Below are positions 7,026-15,130 of a stretch of DNA of 22,938 bases, piece after piece. A program made the position numbers and the translations under genes. Within the stretch, counting starts at the first letter, position 1. Every line of letters begins with the position of its first letter. The stretch comes from an uncultured Collinsella sp. (GTDB taxonomy: Bacteria > Actinomycetota > Coriobacteriia > Coriobacteriales > Coriobacteriaceae). The stretch is taken from assembly GCA_900556875.1 (NCBI GenBank), contig USQQ01000022.1:1-22938 (forward strand), read 5' to 3'. The notes beneath the pieces were generated by a model. It saw only the letters and a list, made by a program, of their open reading frames with translations. It was not told the DNA's origin and searched no databases.

Positions 7026-8237
7026 TTAAAGAGAGAATAGGCGTGCGGTGACCGTCTCGGGTATACCCTGGCTGTTGCGCACCGTGGCGTACGTAAGGAA
7101 TGAGTCCGATTTTCCCGCCGTAGCTGGATAATCGCCATATTCCAAAGCGCGGTCGGGCGACAACAGCGAGCCATAGGTCTTGGCAGAGGTGTCGATGAGA
7201 AAATGCGATGCCTGTACCTTAACGAGATATTTATTCTTCTTGCCGGCAGCACATGCGAGCGGCTCGCGGGACAGAAAGAGGTATGGCCCTCCCTCATTAC
7301 CGATATACGTGCCCATGTTGCCCAGGCTGCCCACGCCACTATAGGTCGCCTCGATAGAAAACACGAAGGTATCGCCCATATATACGGCCTCGAAAGGCGA
7401 GACTGACGAGGGAAGGACTAGCTGGGCACGTTTGGTGTTGTTGCCATCGGTCAGATCGATTGCCGTTATGCCATAGTAGACGCCTTCGTCGTTGCGGACA
7501 CGCGGCGAGATGGTCAAAATGCCGTCGCTCGCGCGCGGGGCCGATGCAAAGCGGCCCATCGATTTCCAAATTACCTCGGCCTTGGATTCATCAAGCGAGC
7601 GACGATAGCAAAACGAATCACTACTCGTTTTATTGCCGCCTGCCGAAGGCATTTTATACCAGATGACCGATGACCCGAACGCCGTAAACAGGGGCGGATC
7701 ATAGTCCCTGCCACCTCGATCGAGCTCAGCCACGTCGCCAGAGAGCGAAGCGCCCGACAGATTTTGAGCGTAGAGCTTCCACGATGAATTGGCAAAGTTC
7801 ATCTCAACCCACGCAAACACGCCATCGCCGGCACGGACATCGTAAAATGCATATCCCGTGCCCTCGATAGGATCCTCGATTAATGTGGTAAGCGAGCCGT
7901 CGCCCAAGTTGAGCACGCCAAGCGTGTTGGCATGTAACGCAGACGCCGGGGCCATCATCGCCGCGGCGTAATCGCCGTCGCAGTAGTACAGCAGCGTACC
8001 CAAGGGCAATGTCCATGTCGCCATGGGCTCAAGATCGATATCGACGGCCTCATACTCATCCGTAATCGAGACAATCTTTGAGTCGTCTTTGATAACTTGT
8101 GGCTCGCCGGCAGCATCGTCGCTGGTACCCGTTTTCTTTGAGCATCCGGCAAGCACCGTGGCAGCGCCCGCGGCAGCCCCTCCGAGCACAAAGCCGCGGC
8201 GCGATATTCCGTTCTTGACGTGGTCGGCGATACCCAT
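7026..8237 (-). CDS. Tat-exported lipoprotein, probable beta-propeller
   Basis: A 403-residue secreted protein. The N-terminus has a twin-arginine motif (SRRGFVLGG, Arg13-Arg14) and a lipobox VLAGC with Cys32, so it is probably exported folded by Tat and anchored by lipid on the cell surface. The rest has repeated blocks of the kind WTLPLGTLLYYCDGDY, YAFYDVRAGDGVFAWVE and SSVIWYKMPS, which resemble propeller blades; no catalytic motif is apparent. Its ATG overlaps the stop of the TSCPD gene by one base (TAATG), implying translational coupling. Binding or sensing of an extracellular ligand is plausible but unproven. Confidence 0.85.
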   Translation of the reverse strand: MGIADHVKNGISRRGFVLGGAAAGAATVLAGCSKKTGTSDDAAGEPQVIKDDSKIVSITDEYEAVDIDLEPMATWTLPLGTLLYYCDGDYAAAMMAPASALHANTLGVLNLGDGSLTTLIEDPIEGTGYAFYDVRAGDGVFAWVEMNFANSSWKLYAQNLSGASLSGDVAELDRGGRDYDPPLFTAFGSSVIWYKMPSAGGNKTSSDSFCYRRSLDESKAEVIWKSMGRFASAPRASDGILTISPRVRNDEGVYYGITAIDLTDGNNTKRAQLVLPSSVSPFEAVYMGDTFVFSIEATYSGVGSLGNMGTYIGNEGGPYLFLSREPLACAAGKKNKYLVKVQASHFLIDTSAKTYGSLLSPDRALEYGDYPATAGKSDSFLTYATVRNSQGIPETVTARLFSL

Positions 8238-8500
8238 TAGGCGATCTCGGCGCGAGCGGCCTCGATAGCGCGCGTGAGCTGATCGGCGCAGGAGGTCTTT
8301 TTCATACCGCAGGTATTACCGGCGAGAACCTCGATTACGCGATCGGCAGGAGCGCCCTCGACCAGCTTAGAGATAGCCTTGAGATTGCCGTTGCAGCCAC
8401 CGGTAAACTCGACGCCCACCACCTTGTTGCCGTCATCGGACAGGTCAAGGTGGATATTGCGAGTGCATACGCCCTGAGGCTTGTAATCAAAACTAATCAT
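8237..8500 (-). CDS. TSCPD-domain protein (TIGR03905-like)
   Basis: An 87-residue cytosolic protein made almost entirely of one TSCPD domain. Conserved cysteines are at residues 12, 36 (TGGCNGNL), 64 and 71 (KKTSCADQL). The same module occurs at the C-terminus of vitamin B12-dependent ribonucleotide reductases, but the stand-alone family (TIGR03905) has no settled function; the four cysteines could bind a metal. GAGGGG sits seven bases before the ATG. It is first in a two-gene unit with the Tat lipoprotein, an unexpected partner. Confidence 0.9.
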   Translation of the reverse strand: MISFDYKPQGVCTRNIHLDLSDDGNKVVGVEFTGGCNGNLKAISKLVEGAPADRVIEVLAGNTCGMKKTSCADQLTRAIEAARAEIA

Positions 8501-8613
8501 TGCGTTCCCCTCTCGTAAAGCAATTTCAGACGTCTATTATCCCCGTCCGAACCGATAAAGTATCGCGGGCACCGATTCAACATTCCCCAATGCGCAAACC
8601 GGCGACAGCAATA

Positions 8614-10413
8614 CTAGCAATCTGCTTCCCGAGCGTGGACTTTTCGTTTCTCTTGATACATGTTGTGGTCAGCGATGTGGTAAATCTCGGTCAGCGTATA
8701 ACCGGGTGCCTCTGCCGTCGCGACGCCAAACGACGCACTGACTGTCAGCACCTCATCGCTCGCAGCAGCAAGGCTGAGGCGAAGATCTTGCACCACTTTG
8801 CATGCGGATTCGCGATCGGTGTGAGGGCAAATCAGCAAGAACTCGTCGCCACCAATGCGCATAGGCACAAATTTCTCGCCTGCCGCCCGCCTCAATACAG
8901 ACGCCGTACGCCGTAGCAGCTCATCGCCCATTTCGTGACCGTAGAGATCGTTGGTACGCTTGAGGAAATTGCAATCCATCATGATCACACTCACGGGCAG
9001 GGACTCGTTCACCAGGTCGTCGCCAAGGGACTCAAGGTAATTTCTATTGCGAAGTCCCGTCAGCTTGTCCTGGAAAGAAAGCTCCTCGGCGCGCTTTGTC
9101 ATCGAGATGTTATGCATCGCCACGACGACCGACTCCAGTCGACCCTGCTCATCGCGGCGCTGTGGAACAACCTGCAGCGAATACCACGTACCTCGGCAGT
9201 CTCGTACCTCGGCATCCAAGTACGGCATGCCCTCCATACGATCCCGAAGCGTCTTTATATCTAAGAGCTCCATGACCGCCTCGCGACTTTCGGGACTCAC
9301 AATGTCTCGGCAAACCGTTGCAAAAAAGTCATATGCCTCGGTGTGCTCGGCAAATATCTTCGCCACCGATGGCGACATGTTAATCCCCTCGATCTCGAGC
9401 GTGTCGAGATGCAACAGGAGGGTCGACTCATACGTGGAACTGATGGCATTGATGATGCCGAGCTGCTTGTCCTTTTCGGCCAAATTGCGACGATCGGCGA
9501 CGATACGCACCAACAGCACTACAACCAAAAACACCAGGAACGCCAGCACGCCGACAGCGATAAATGAAATCCTGCCCGACATGACCTCAGATTTGGGATA
9601 GAGCGCAAACAGGCGATAGTCCTCATACGCCGCACGCACGGCATACCAGGTACTTCCCCGATATTCGACACGTGTTAAGCCTTCGTCTTTCCAATCAATT
9701 CCGCTATCGGCAAGAAGCCGGGCGAGAGCTATATCGACGGTCGAATCGTTTGAAGAAACGATTTGCGCATCGCGCATCACGAACACGGTTGGGCTCTGAT
9801 GGAATGTGTTGTTCACGAGCACGTCGGCGATCGTATACGAATAATCATCGGCGGGCTCGGGCGCAAGCGATCGATACCCCAGCGCTACGCCATCACCGTA
9901 CGGAACAACACTCACGGCAAAGTCGACATCTCGACGCTCAACGACCGTCGAGTAGGACACCTTGGAGCCTCGATACATCGATGCGACCGACGAACAGGCA
10001 AGCTCCTCTCGCCACAGCATCAGCGAATCGCGACCGTCGATATCGTAATGAGCGGCCATATGACCGTCGGCGTCCATGACCAACATTCCCGAAAGGTGCT
10101 CGGTATGGACGTACTCCTCGACACGATCATCGTTGACTTCAACGCGATCAGGCGGCAAGAACGTCGAAAACGACTCGAGCGCGGCATCCAAATTGTGCGT
10201 CGCCTCGGTTTTTCTTCCCTGTTCATATCGGTCATATTTTTCGCAGGCGTTTTTTAAAAACACCATGGTTTCCTGGCCAAACCCAAGCGTTTTATCGAGA
10301 CAGCGATGCGTACCGACCACATATAGCAGACCCAACAAAACAGCGCTGGCCACAACGCAGATAGCCGCGGTGACTAATGCCTTTCGGCGCAAGCGGCGCT
10401 CATCATTTGTCAT
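8614..10413 (-). CDS. Membrane diguanylate cyclase with extracellular sensor and PAS-like domain
   Basis: Makes the second messenger cyclic di-GMP from two GTP at the inner face of the membrane. Of its 599 residues, helix 1 is about 11-34, an extracellular Cache-like sensor about 35-280, helix 2 about 282-303, and a PAS-like region about 320-440 ends in NISMTKRAEE. The GGDEF domain runs from 446 with DKLTGLRNRNYL, MDCNFLKRTNDLYGH and an intact GGDEF at 521-525. No RxxD product-inhibition site stands five residues before GGDEF, so the enzyme probably lacks that feedback. There is no EAL or HD-GYP partner in the window. Its ATG overlaps the stop of the solute-binding gene by four bases (ATGA), so the two are coupled and probably act as one sensory unit. 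Confidence 0.95.
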   Translation of the reverse strand: MTNDERRLRRKALVTAAICVVASAVLLGLLYVVGTHRCLDKTLGFGQETMVFLKNACEKYDRYEQGRKTEATHNLDAALESFSTFLPPDRVEVNDDRVEEYVHTEHLSGMLVMDADGHMAAHYDIDGRDSLMLWREELACSSVASMYRGSKVSYSTVVERRDVDFAVSVVPYGDGVALGYRSLAPEPADDYSYTIADVLVNNTFHQSPTVFVMRDAQIVSSNDSTVDIALARLLADSGIDWKDEGLTRVEYRGSTWYAVRAAYEDYRLFALYPKSEVMSGRISFIAVGVLAFLVFLVVVLLVRIVADRRNLAEKDKQLGIINAISSTYESTLLLHLDTLEIEGINMSPSVAKIFAEHTEAYDFFATVCRDIVSPESREAVMELLDIKTLRDRMEGMPYLDAEVRDCRGTWYSLQVVPQRRDEQGRLESVVVAMHNISMTKRAEELSFQDKLTGLRNRNYLESLGDDLVNESLPVSVIMMDCNFLKRTNDLYGHEMGDELLRRTASVLRRAAGEKFVPMRIGGDEFLLICPHTDRESACKVVQDLRLSLAAASDEVLTVSASFGVATAEAPGYTLTEIYHIADHNMYQEKRKVHAREADC

Positions 10414-11282
10414 GATTCCGCTCCTTGCCCGTCCGTCGTCGCCCCCGCCTTGTACTTGCCCACAATGCGCTCAATCGTGCCATCTCGATCCATCTCGAAC
10501 AGCACGGTATTGAGGTTTTTGACGTACTCCCCCTCATAGCCGTCCTTAAACGCGACGCCAAGGTCAACCGTCATAACGTTGTCGGCAAACACGCGATAAA
10601 CACCGGGATACTGCGCGACGAGCCGGTCGAGCGATTGGACGTCCGCCATCCAACAGTCAACATACCCCTTGACGAGGGCGGCTTTGCAGAGTTCGGCGGA
10701 GCCATATGATTTGATATGCACGTCCGACGAGATTTCCAGATCGCCTGCAAGCAATCGGCGTTCACTCACCGAACCCGCAATCACCGCAACGGTCTTGCTT
10801 CCATCGAGAGACGCCAAACCCTTGATACCACTCGTTTTCTTGGCGGCAACCGAGACTGTCACGGTCAGATACGGCTCAGTCCAGTAATAATCGTCTTCGC
10901 GATAATTGGGCGAATAGTCGCACCACAGACAATCGATATCGCCGTTTTTGAGCAGGCGATCGCGATCATTCCAAGATATGTCAACAAATTGCGGTTTGAT
11001 TCCAGCACGCTTGCAGGCCTCGCGGGCGATATCGATATCGATACCGGCGTAGTCGCCTGTGGTATCGACATACACATAGGGATCGTTATCCGTAACGCCG
11101 ATTTTGAGCACCGGGAGATCCTTGTCGGCTTCACTCGAGGAGGAAGAACCGCTTCGAACGGTATACGTCAGGGCGCCCGCACAGACGGCAACAAGGAGTA
11201 TGAGCGTAAACGAGACGATGGTGGCTCGTTTGATACGTCTGGGCACACGGCTCTTTTCATCGAAACAGCAGATAAGGTTCAT
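10410..11282 (-). CDS. Membrane-anchored family 3 solute-binding protein
   Basis: A 290-residue protein with a basic N-terminus, one membrane helix (about 20-41), a Ser-rich linker and a family 3 solute-binding domain (about 57-275). The domain has the usual opening LKIGVTDNDPYVYVD, GIDIDIAREACKRAG, and DYSPNYREDDYYWTEPY with the Arg that in this family contacts the amino-acid carboxylate. No permease or ATPase gene is nearby. Instead the gene overlaps a diguanylate cyclase, suggesting a sensing rather than transport role. I use the ATG at 11282; an upstream in-frame ATG at 11339 would force translation through the terminator hairpin at 11311-11345. No strong Shine-Dalgarno is visible. Confidence 0.88.
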   Translation of the reverse strand: MNLICCFDEKSRVPRRIKRATIVSFTLILLVAVCAGALTYTVRSGSSSSSEADKDLPVLKIGVTDNDPYVYVDTTGDYAGIDIDIAREACKRAGIKPQFVDISWNDRDRLLKNGDIDCLWCDYSPNYREDDYYWTEPYLTVTVSVAAKKTSGIKGLASLDGSKTVAVIAGSVSERRLLAGDLEISSDVHIKSYGSAELCKAALVKGYVDCWMADVQSLDRLVAQYPGVYRVFADNVMTVDLGVAFKDGYEGEYVKNLNTVLFEMDRDGTIERIVGKYKAGATTDGQGAES

Positions 11283-11310
11283 TTTATTACCAGGGGGCCA
11301 GTGCAACAGC

Positions 11311-11345
11311 GAAAAAAGCGCCTTGCCCAAGACGGGCAAGGCGCC
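11311..11345 (-). terminator. Rho-independent terminator upstream of the solute-binding gene
   Basis: On the minus strand GCGCCTTGCCC pairs perfectly over 11 bp with GGGCAAGGCGC around a five-base loop, followed by TTTTTT. It lies 43 bases after the purB-like fragment and ~109 bases after the BIG2 stop, and could serve the BIG2 transcript. It also lies between a candidate promoter (11357-11385) and the solute-binding start, where it could attenuate. Confidence 0.92.
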
Positions 11346-11356
11346 AATGGTTGAAA

Positions 11357-11385
11357 TGTATCCGTAAGCGGTCGAATTAGGTCAA
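11357..11385 (-). promoter_or_regulatory. Candidate promoter for the solute-binding / cyclase pair
   Basis: On the minus strand TTGACC (11385-11380) and GATACA (11362-11357) are separated by 17 bp. Transcription would start near 11350 and meet the terminator at 11345-11311 at once. The -10 is imperfect. Confidence 0.35.
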
Positions 11386-11387
11386 CC

Positions 11388-11453
11388 CTACTCGAAGCTC
11401 AGCTGCTCCAGGCGATCGAAGACTGTGTCGATGCGGGTGACGAGCGGGGTACC
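11388..11453 (-). pseudogene. Orphan copy of the purB 3' end
   Basis: The minus strand reads TRIDTVFDRLEQLSFE followed by a stop, nearly the C-terminus of the intact PurB (TRIDTVFDRLERLEF, stop). At DNA level 11405-11440 and 15145-15180 match in 34 of 36 positions. Only the tail is present: the fragment begins immediately after the BIG2 stop codon and happens to be in the same frame. It has no start and is not expected to be translated. It marks one end of the BIG2 islet. Confidence 0.85.
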
Positions 11454-14400
11454 CTAACGCTCGAAACGTTTACGCATAAGAGCGAAAGCGATCAGCGCAA
11501 CGCCTGCGACAGTAGCAATAAAGGCAACCGCAAGGGCCTGGTCGCCCGTATTGGCGAGCGCGCCCTTAGTAGCCTTAACAGACTTTTTGGTCACCTTAGT
11601 CGTCGTCTGCTGACTAGGCTGGGACGGCGTCACGGGCTGCGTAGGCTGAACCGGCTCACCATTGGCCTCCTCGCCTGTCACCACGTACGTCGAGAAGTGG
11701 CTCGTGCGGAAGCAAAGGTAGTCGCCCTCGGTCCACGTATCCATAGCCTGAGTGGAACCATCCTCGGCAACGTAGAGCACCTTGAGATTGGTGAGCGCCT
11801 TCATGGCTGCGGTCATCTTGACACGAACGATGAAGGACATGCCATCGAAGTCCTCGATAACCTCGCCATTCTTGAGAAGCTTGATATCGAGCTTCTCGGC
11901 AACCTTGGTAGCCCCCTGCTCGAGGCCGGAAATCGTAGCATTAGCGGCGTCGGTAAGATTTGTCGGCTCCTCGACCACAAGAGAGATGCTGTTGTTCTGG
12001 GCAATGCCGGCAGCGGCATTGTTCTCGGCGCTTACGCTAACGTCCGTTCCGTCGCTACCTGCAACGCCCGCAATGGTCCTCGCCGCTACAGTAACGGTAC
12101 AGGTCATTGTTTTGTCACCACAGGTGACGGTGATCGTGGCGGTACCGGCCTTAAGCGGCGTCACGACGCCGTCTTTGACCGTAGCGATCGACGAGTCGCT
12201 GGAGGTCCAGCTCACCGTCGTATCGTCTGCATCGGCAGGACTCACCGTTGCGGAGAGCTTTGCGGAGGCATCACCGACGGTAAAGGACAGGCTCGTCTTG
12301 TCGAGCTCGACATTCTGGATGGGGTTGGTCACGGTCACCGAGACGGTTTGGGAGAGCGACTCTGCAGTGATGACAAATGAGCCAGAACCGGTCTTGAGGG
12401 CGGTAACGGTGTAGGAGCCATCGCCGTTGTCGACAACCTTAAACGCCTTCGAAGCGCCCGTGTCATCCAGAGCAAGCTTGGTCTCGTCGACCTCACCCGC
12501 AAGGGCTCCAACAAGAGAAATCTTCACGGTGCCCTCTTCGCCCTTCTTAAGGTTAAGAGCGGTCTGGTCGACCGTAAGGTTCGTTGCGGGATTAGAGACG
12601 GTCACCGCGCAATCCTGAGAATAGACGCCGTCTTCAGTCGAAACGGTGATGGTTGCGGCGCCCTTGGAGACAGCCGTCACCTTTCCGGTTTGATCGACCG
12701 TAGCGACGCTCTCATTGCTGGACTTCCAAACAACTGTCTGGTTAGCCTCCGCGGGAACGACCGCCGCCTTAAGCTGCTCGGTTGCAGCGCCCGCAAGCGC
12801 GACCTTCTGCTTATCGAGCGTGATGCCCGTAGCAGGCTGAATAACGGTCACCTTGCACGTGGCGCTATACTCGCCGTCCTCAGTGGTAACGGTGATCGTG
12901 GCAGCACCGGCCTTGACCGGGGTCACGACGCCGTCCGCAACCGTGACGACCTCCGGGTCGCTCGAAGACCAGGACACATTCTTATTCGTTGCATTGTTGG
13001 GCTCAACCGTTGCGGTCAACGTCGAGGGCTCACCGCCCACAGCAAGCTTAAGATTCGACGCGCTGAGGCTGACGCCCGAGACCTTTACGACCGGAGTGGT
13101 TACCGTAATTGTATCTGTGGTTGCTGAAACGCCATCAACCGTTGCCGTGATGCTTGCGGTGCCGTCGCCAACAGCAGCGACGAGGCCGTTAGCGTCGACG
13201 GTAAGGACGCTCTCGTTGGAAGAGGACCAAACAACCTGGCTGGCCTTGTCATCAGGGGAGACCTTTGCCTTCAACTGCTGGGTCGCACCTTTGTCCATAG
13301 AGGTGGCATAGCCATCTGCAATGGAAACGGTTGTTTTTGAAGGTTCTTCGCCGGAGCCCACAACGTGAACCACCAGCGTGTCGCAGAGTAGGCCCCCATT
13401 ATCTGGGTCACCGAGATAGACATCAACCGTTGCGGTGCCACGCCCAACCGCAGATACCACATAGCCCGCGCTGGCTTGATCCAGTGCGCCCTGGGTAACC
13501 CGTGCAACATTCTCATCGCTTGACTTAAAGCAATAGTAGTCGAGATGGGGATAATCTTTTAGGAAGTTGATCGCATCAGCGCTCATCACGGTACCATGAT
13601 AATCTCGCCGCGCACAATCGAGGACACGAGAACCCTCATAGGATGGATTGTAATCGGTAGACAGTGTTATCTCTTTTGACTCAAGGAACTTAATTGAAGG
13701 TTTTTCGGCAGGGAGCGCGACCACCCTGATAGTACCGGTATGCTCCTGCCCGAACGGATCAGTAGCGGCAATCGTCGCAACGCCCACCTTTTTGGCCCAA
13801 ACGATCCCGTATTCGTCAATTGAAATTACGCCGTCGCCATCTTTGATTGTGTACTTGAACTCTCGCGAAGAATAGCTCTCTCGGCAAGCCTGTCCGACGG
13901 GATTCAGTTGAATACTAATCAGATCGGCCGCCCCAACCCAAGCATGGGAGCCGACAGCCATAGTGCCGCTCAAGTTTTCCTCTACATAAGCAGGATTCTG
14001 CTTATGCCACGAAGCGTCGCAAAGTTTTTTCGTCTGGAGATCACCCTGGAAATAGTTCAGTCTTACCTCTACTTCATTTCCATCTTTTCCACAAGGTGCT
14101 ATGCGGATCGGTGCCTTCTTTTGGTAGCCGTCCTTGTCATAAGACACAGCTCCATTCAAGCTCACCGAAGTAATGAATTTTGAGCCTGACCAGTCATTTC
14201 TAGTGCTATCAATATCAAATACCGTCGGCTCCTCGCTAGGGCGCTCAAAGGCAAACAAGATATAGCCCGAAGCATCACCGCAGTGCGCCTCGCCACAAAC
14301 CGAGCAGTTATCCGTGTAATAGATTGCTGCACTCGAAGACGATGTTTCGTTAGAACCACTTATGTATTTAACAGCCGTCACCGGATTGAGTTTTTCGGCC

Positions 14401-14834
14401 ACGCTAATCTCAAGATACCCTTCGGTGCTGTAGTCACCGTAATTAAACGTGACGGTAATCCTCAGCTTTCCATCGCCGACGGTCTTAGGATTCAATACAT
14501 AAGACCACTGACCAGAATCACTATAAGACAAAGAGATATTGTCTCGGTCATCATCGGAAACCGTGACCTTATAGTTCTTCTTATCTTGAGCAGCAGAACC
14601 CAGCTGTTCCCAAGGGACATTTCCTTGCAGCCAGAAGTCCAAACTTCCCGACAGTCTCTGCCCAACGGCTACTGAGCCGTTTTCGAAAAGACTGTGCTGA
14701 TTGCTATAGACGTAAACGTTCCCACTCTGCACCTCAGACGCCACAGCCGTCGAAGGCGACGCCATATCTGCAATTGACGCAGCAGCTAAAGCCAAGCAGA
14801 ACGCAGCGGCTATCCTCCAAAATCCTTTTCTCAT
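11454..14834 (-). CDS. Sortase-anchored BIG2 (Ig-like) surface protein
   Basis: A ~1126-residue cell-wall protein. After a signal peptide (MRKGFWRIAAAFCLALAA.., cleavage probably near TAVAS) comes a ~250-residue region of unknown fold with a Cys cluster (CSVCGEAHC). About seven bacterial Ig-like group 2 domains follow, recognisable from WSSSNESVLTVD, WSSSDPEVVTVADG, WKSSNESVATVD, WTSSDSSIATVKDG and repeated G.ATITVT strands. A C-terminal domain ends in HFSTYVV, then a Pro/Thr/Gln linker, the sorting signal LANTG (1093-1097), a hydrophobic helix and a basic tail RKRFER. Role: adhesion or stalk, by family. Start is uncertain: this ATG has AGGGGA only one base away, while an in-frame GTG at 14879 has no ribosome site. 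The gene has its own candidate promoter with a G/C homopolymer and lies between two purB 3' ends. Confidence 0.9.
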   Translation of the reverse strand: MRKGFWRIAAAFCLALAAASIADMASPSTAVASEVQSGNVYVYSNQHSLFENGSVAVGQRLSGSLDFWLQGNVPWEQLGSAAQDKKNYKVTVSDDDRDNISLSYSDSGQWSYVLNPKTVGDGKLRITVTFNYGDYSTEGYLEISVAEKLNPVTAVKYISGSNETSSSSAAIYYTDNCSVCGEAHCGDASGYILFAFERPSEEPTVFDIDSTRNDWSGSKFITSVSLNGAVSYDKDGYQKKAPIRIAPCGKDGNEVEVRLNYFQGDLQTKKLCDASWHKQNPAYVEENLSGTMAVGSHAWVGAADLISIQLNPVGQACRESYSSREFKYTIKDGDGVISIDEYGIVWAKKVGVATIAATDPFGQEHTGTIRVVALPAEKPSIKFLESKEITLSTDYNPSYEGSRVLDCARRDYHGTVMSADAINFLKDYPHLDYYCFKSSDENVARVTQGALDQASAGYVVSAVGRGTATVDVYLGDPDNGGLLCDTLVVHVVGSGEEPSKTTVSIADGYATSMDKGATQQLKAKVSPDDKASQVVWSSSNESVLTVDANGLVAAVGDGTASITATVDGVSATTDTITVTTPVVKVSGVSLSASNLKLAVGGEPSTLTATVEPNNATNKNVSWSSSDPEVVTVADGVVTPVKAGAATITVTTEDGEYSATCKVTVIQPATGITLDKQKVALAGAATEQLKAAVVPAEANQTVVWKSSNESVATVDQTGKVTAVSKGAATITVSTEDGVYSQDCAVTVSNPATNLTVDQTALNLKKGEEGTVKISLVGALAGEVDETKLALDDTGASKAFKVVDNGDGSYTVTALKTGSGSFVITAESLSQTVSVTVTNPIQNVELDKTSLSFTVGDASAKLSATVSPADADDTTVSWTSSDSSIATVKDGVVTPLKAGTATITVTCGDKTMTCTVTVAARTIAGVAGSDGTDVSVSAENNAAAGIAQNNSISLVVEEPTNLTDAANATISGLEQGATKVAEKLDIKLLKNGEVIEDFDGMSFIVRVKMTAAMKALTNLKVLYVAEDGSTQAMDTWTEGDYLCFRTSHFSTYVVTGEEANGEPVQPTQPVTPSQPSQQTTTKVTKKSVKATKGALANTGDQALAVAFIATVAGVALIAFALMRKRFER

Positions 14835-14894
14835 TCCCCTAAGTCCAATCTCTCGTGAAAATGCAGTATTCTCCCACACATTAAAATTGACTTA

Positions 14895-14924
14895 AGGATA
14901 CCCCCCCCCGACTGAGACTGGCAA
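14895..14924 (-). promoter_or_regulatory. Candidate phase-variable promoter of the BIG2 gene
   Basis: On the minus strand TTGCCA (14924-14919, five of six to consensus) and TATCCT (14900-14895, four of six) are 18 bp apart, and half of that spacer is a run of nine G (plus-strand C at 14901-14909) touching the -10. Loss of one base would give the optimal 17-bp spacing. Transcription would start near 14888, about 54 bases before the ATG. Confidence 0.55.
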
Positions 14925-15017
14925 GCTAGTGTTTGTCGGAAGAGTCAAATTATCGGCAAGCGACATTCCCGCATTAAAAATCGCCCGTTGTAATGTAGCT
15001 TTTCCAAGCACTCTCAC

Positions 15018-15058
15018 GCAAAAGCCCCGTTGGCAAAACGAGTTACCAACGGGGCTTG
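15018..15058 (-). terminator. Rho-independent terminator of purB
   Basis: On the minus strand AAGCCCCGTTGG pairs perfectly over 12 bp with CCAACGGGGCTT around a 12-base loop, followed by TT. It lies ~73 bases after the purB stop and separates purB from the BIG2 gene. Confidence 0.85.
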
Positions 15059-15130
15059 AGCTGGAAAGCTGTACTTCAAAGGGGGGTCAAAAGGAAACTG
15101 AAAGGTTTAACTTCGTCCCCAATCGATCAG

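Noticed and set aside
11388..11453. Readthrough extension of the BIG2 protein
   Set aside because: The purB-like tail is in frame after the BIG2 stop, but the sorting signal must be C-terminal, so readthrough would not make a sensible product; frame agreement is probably chance.
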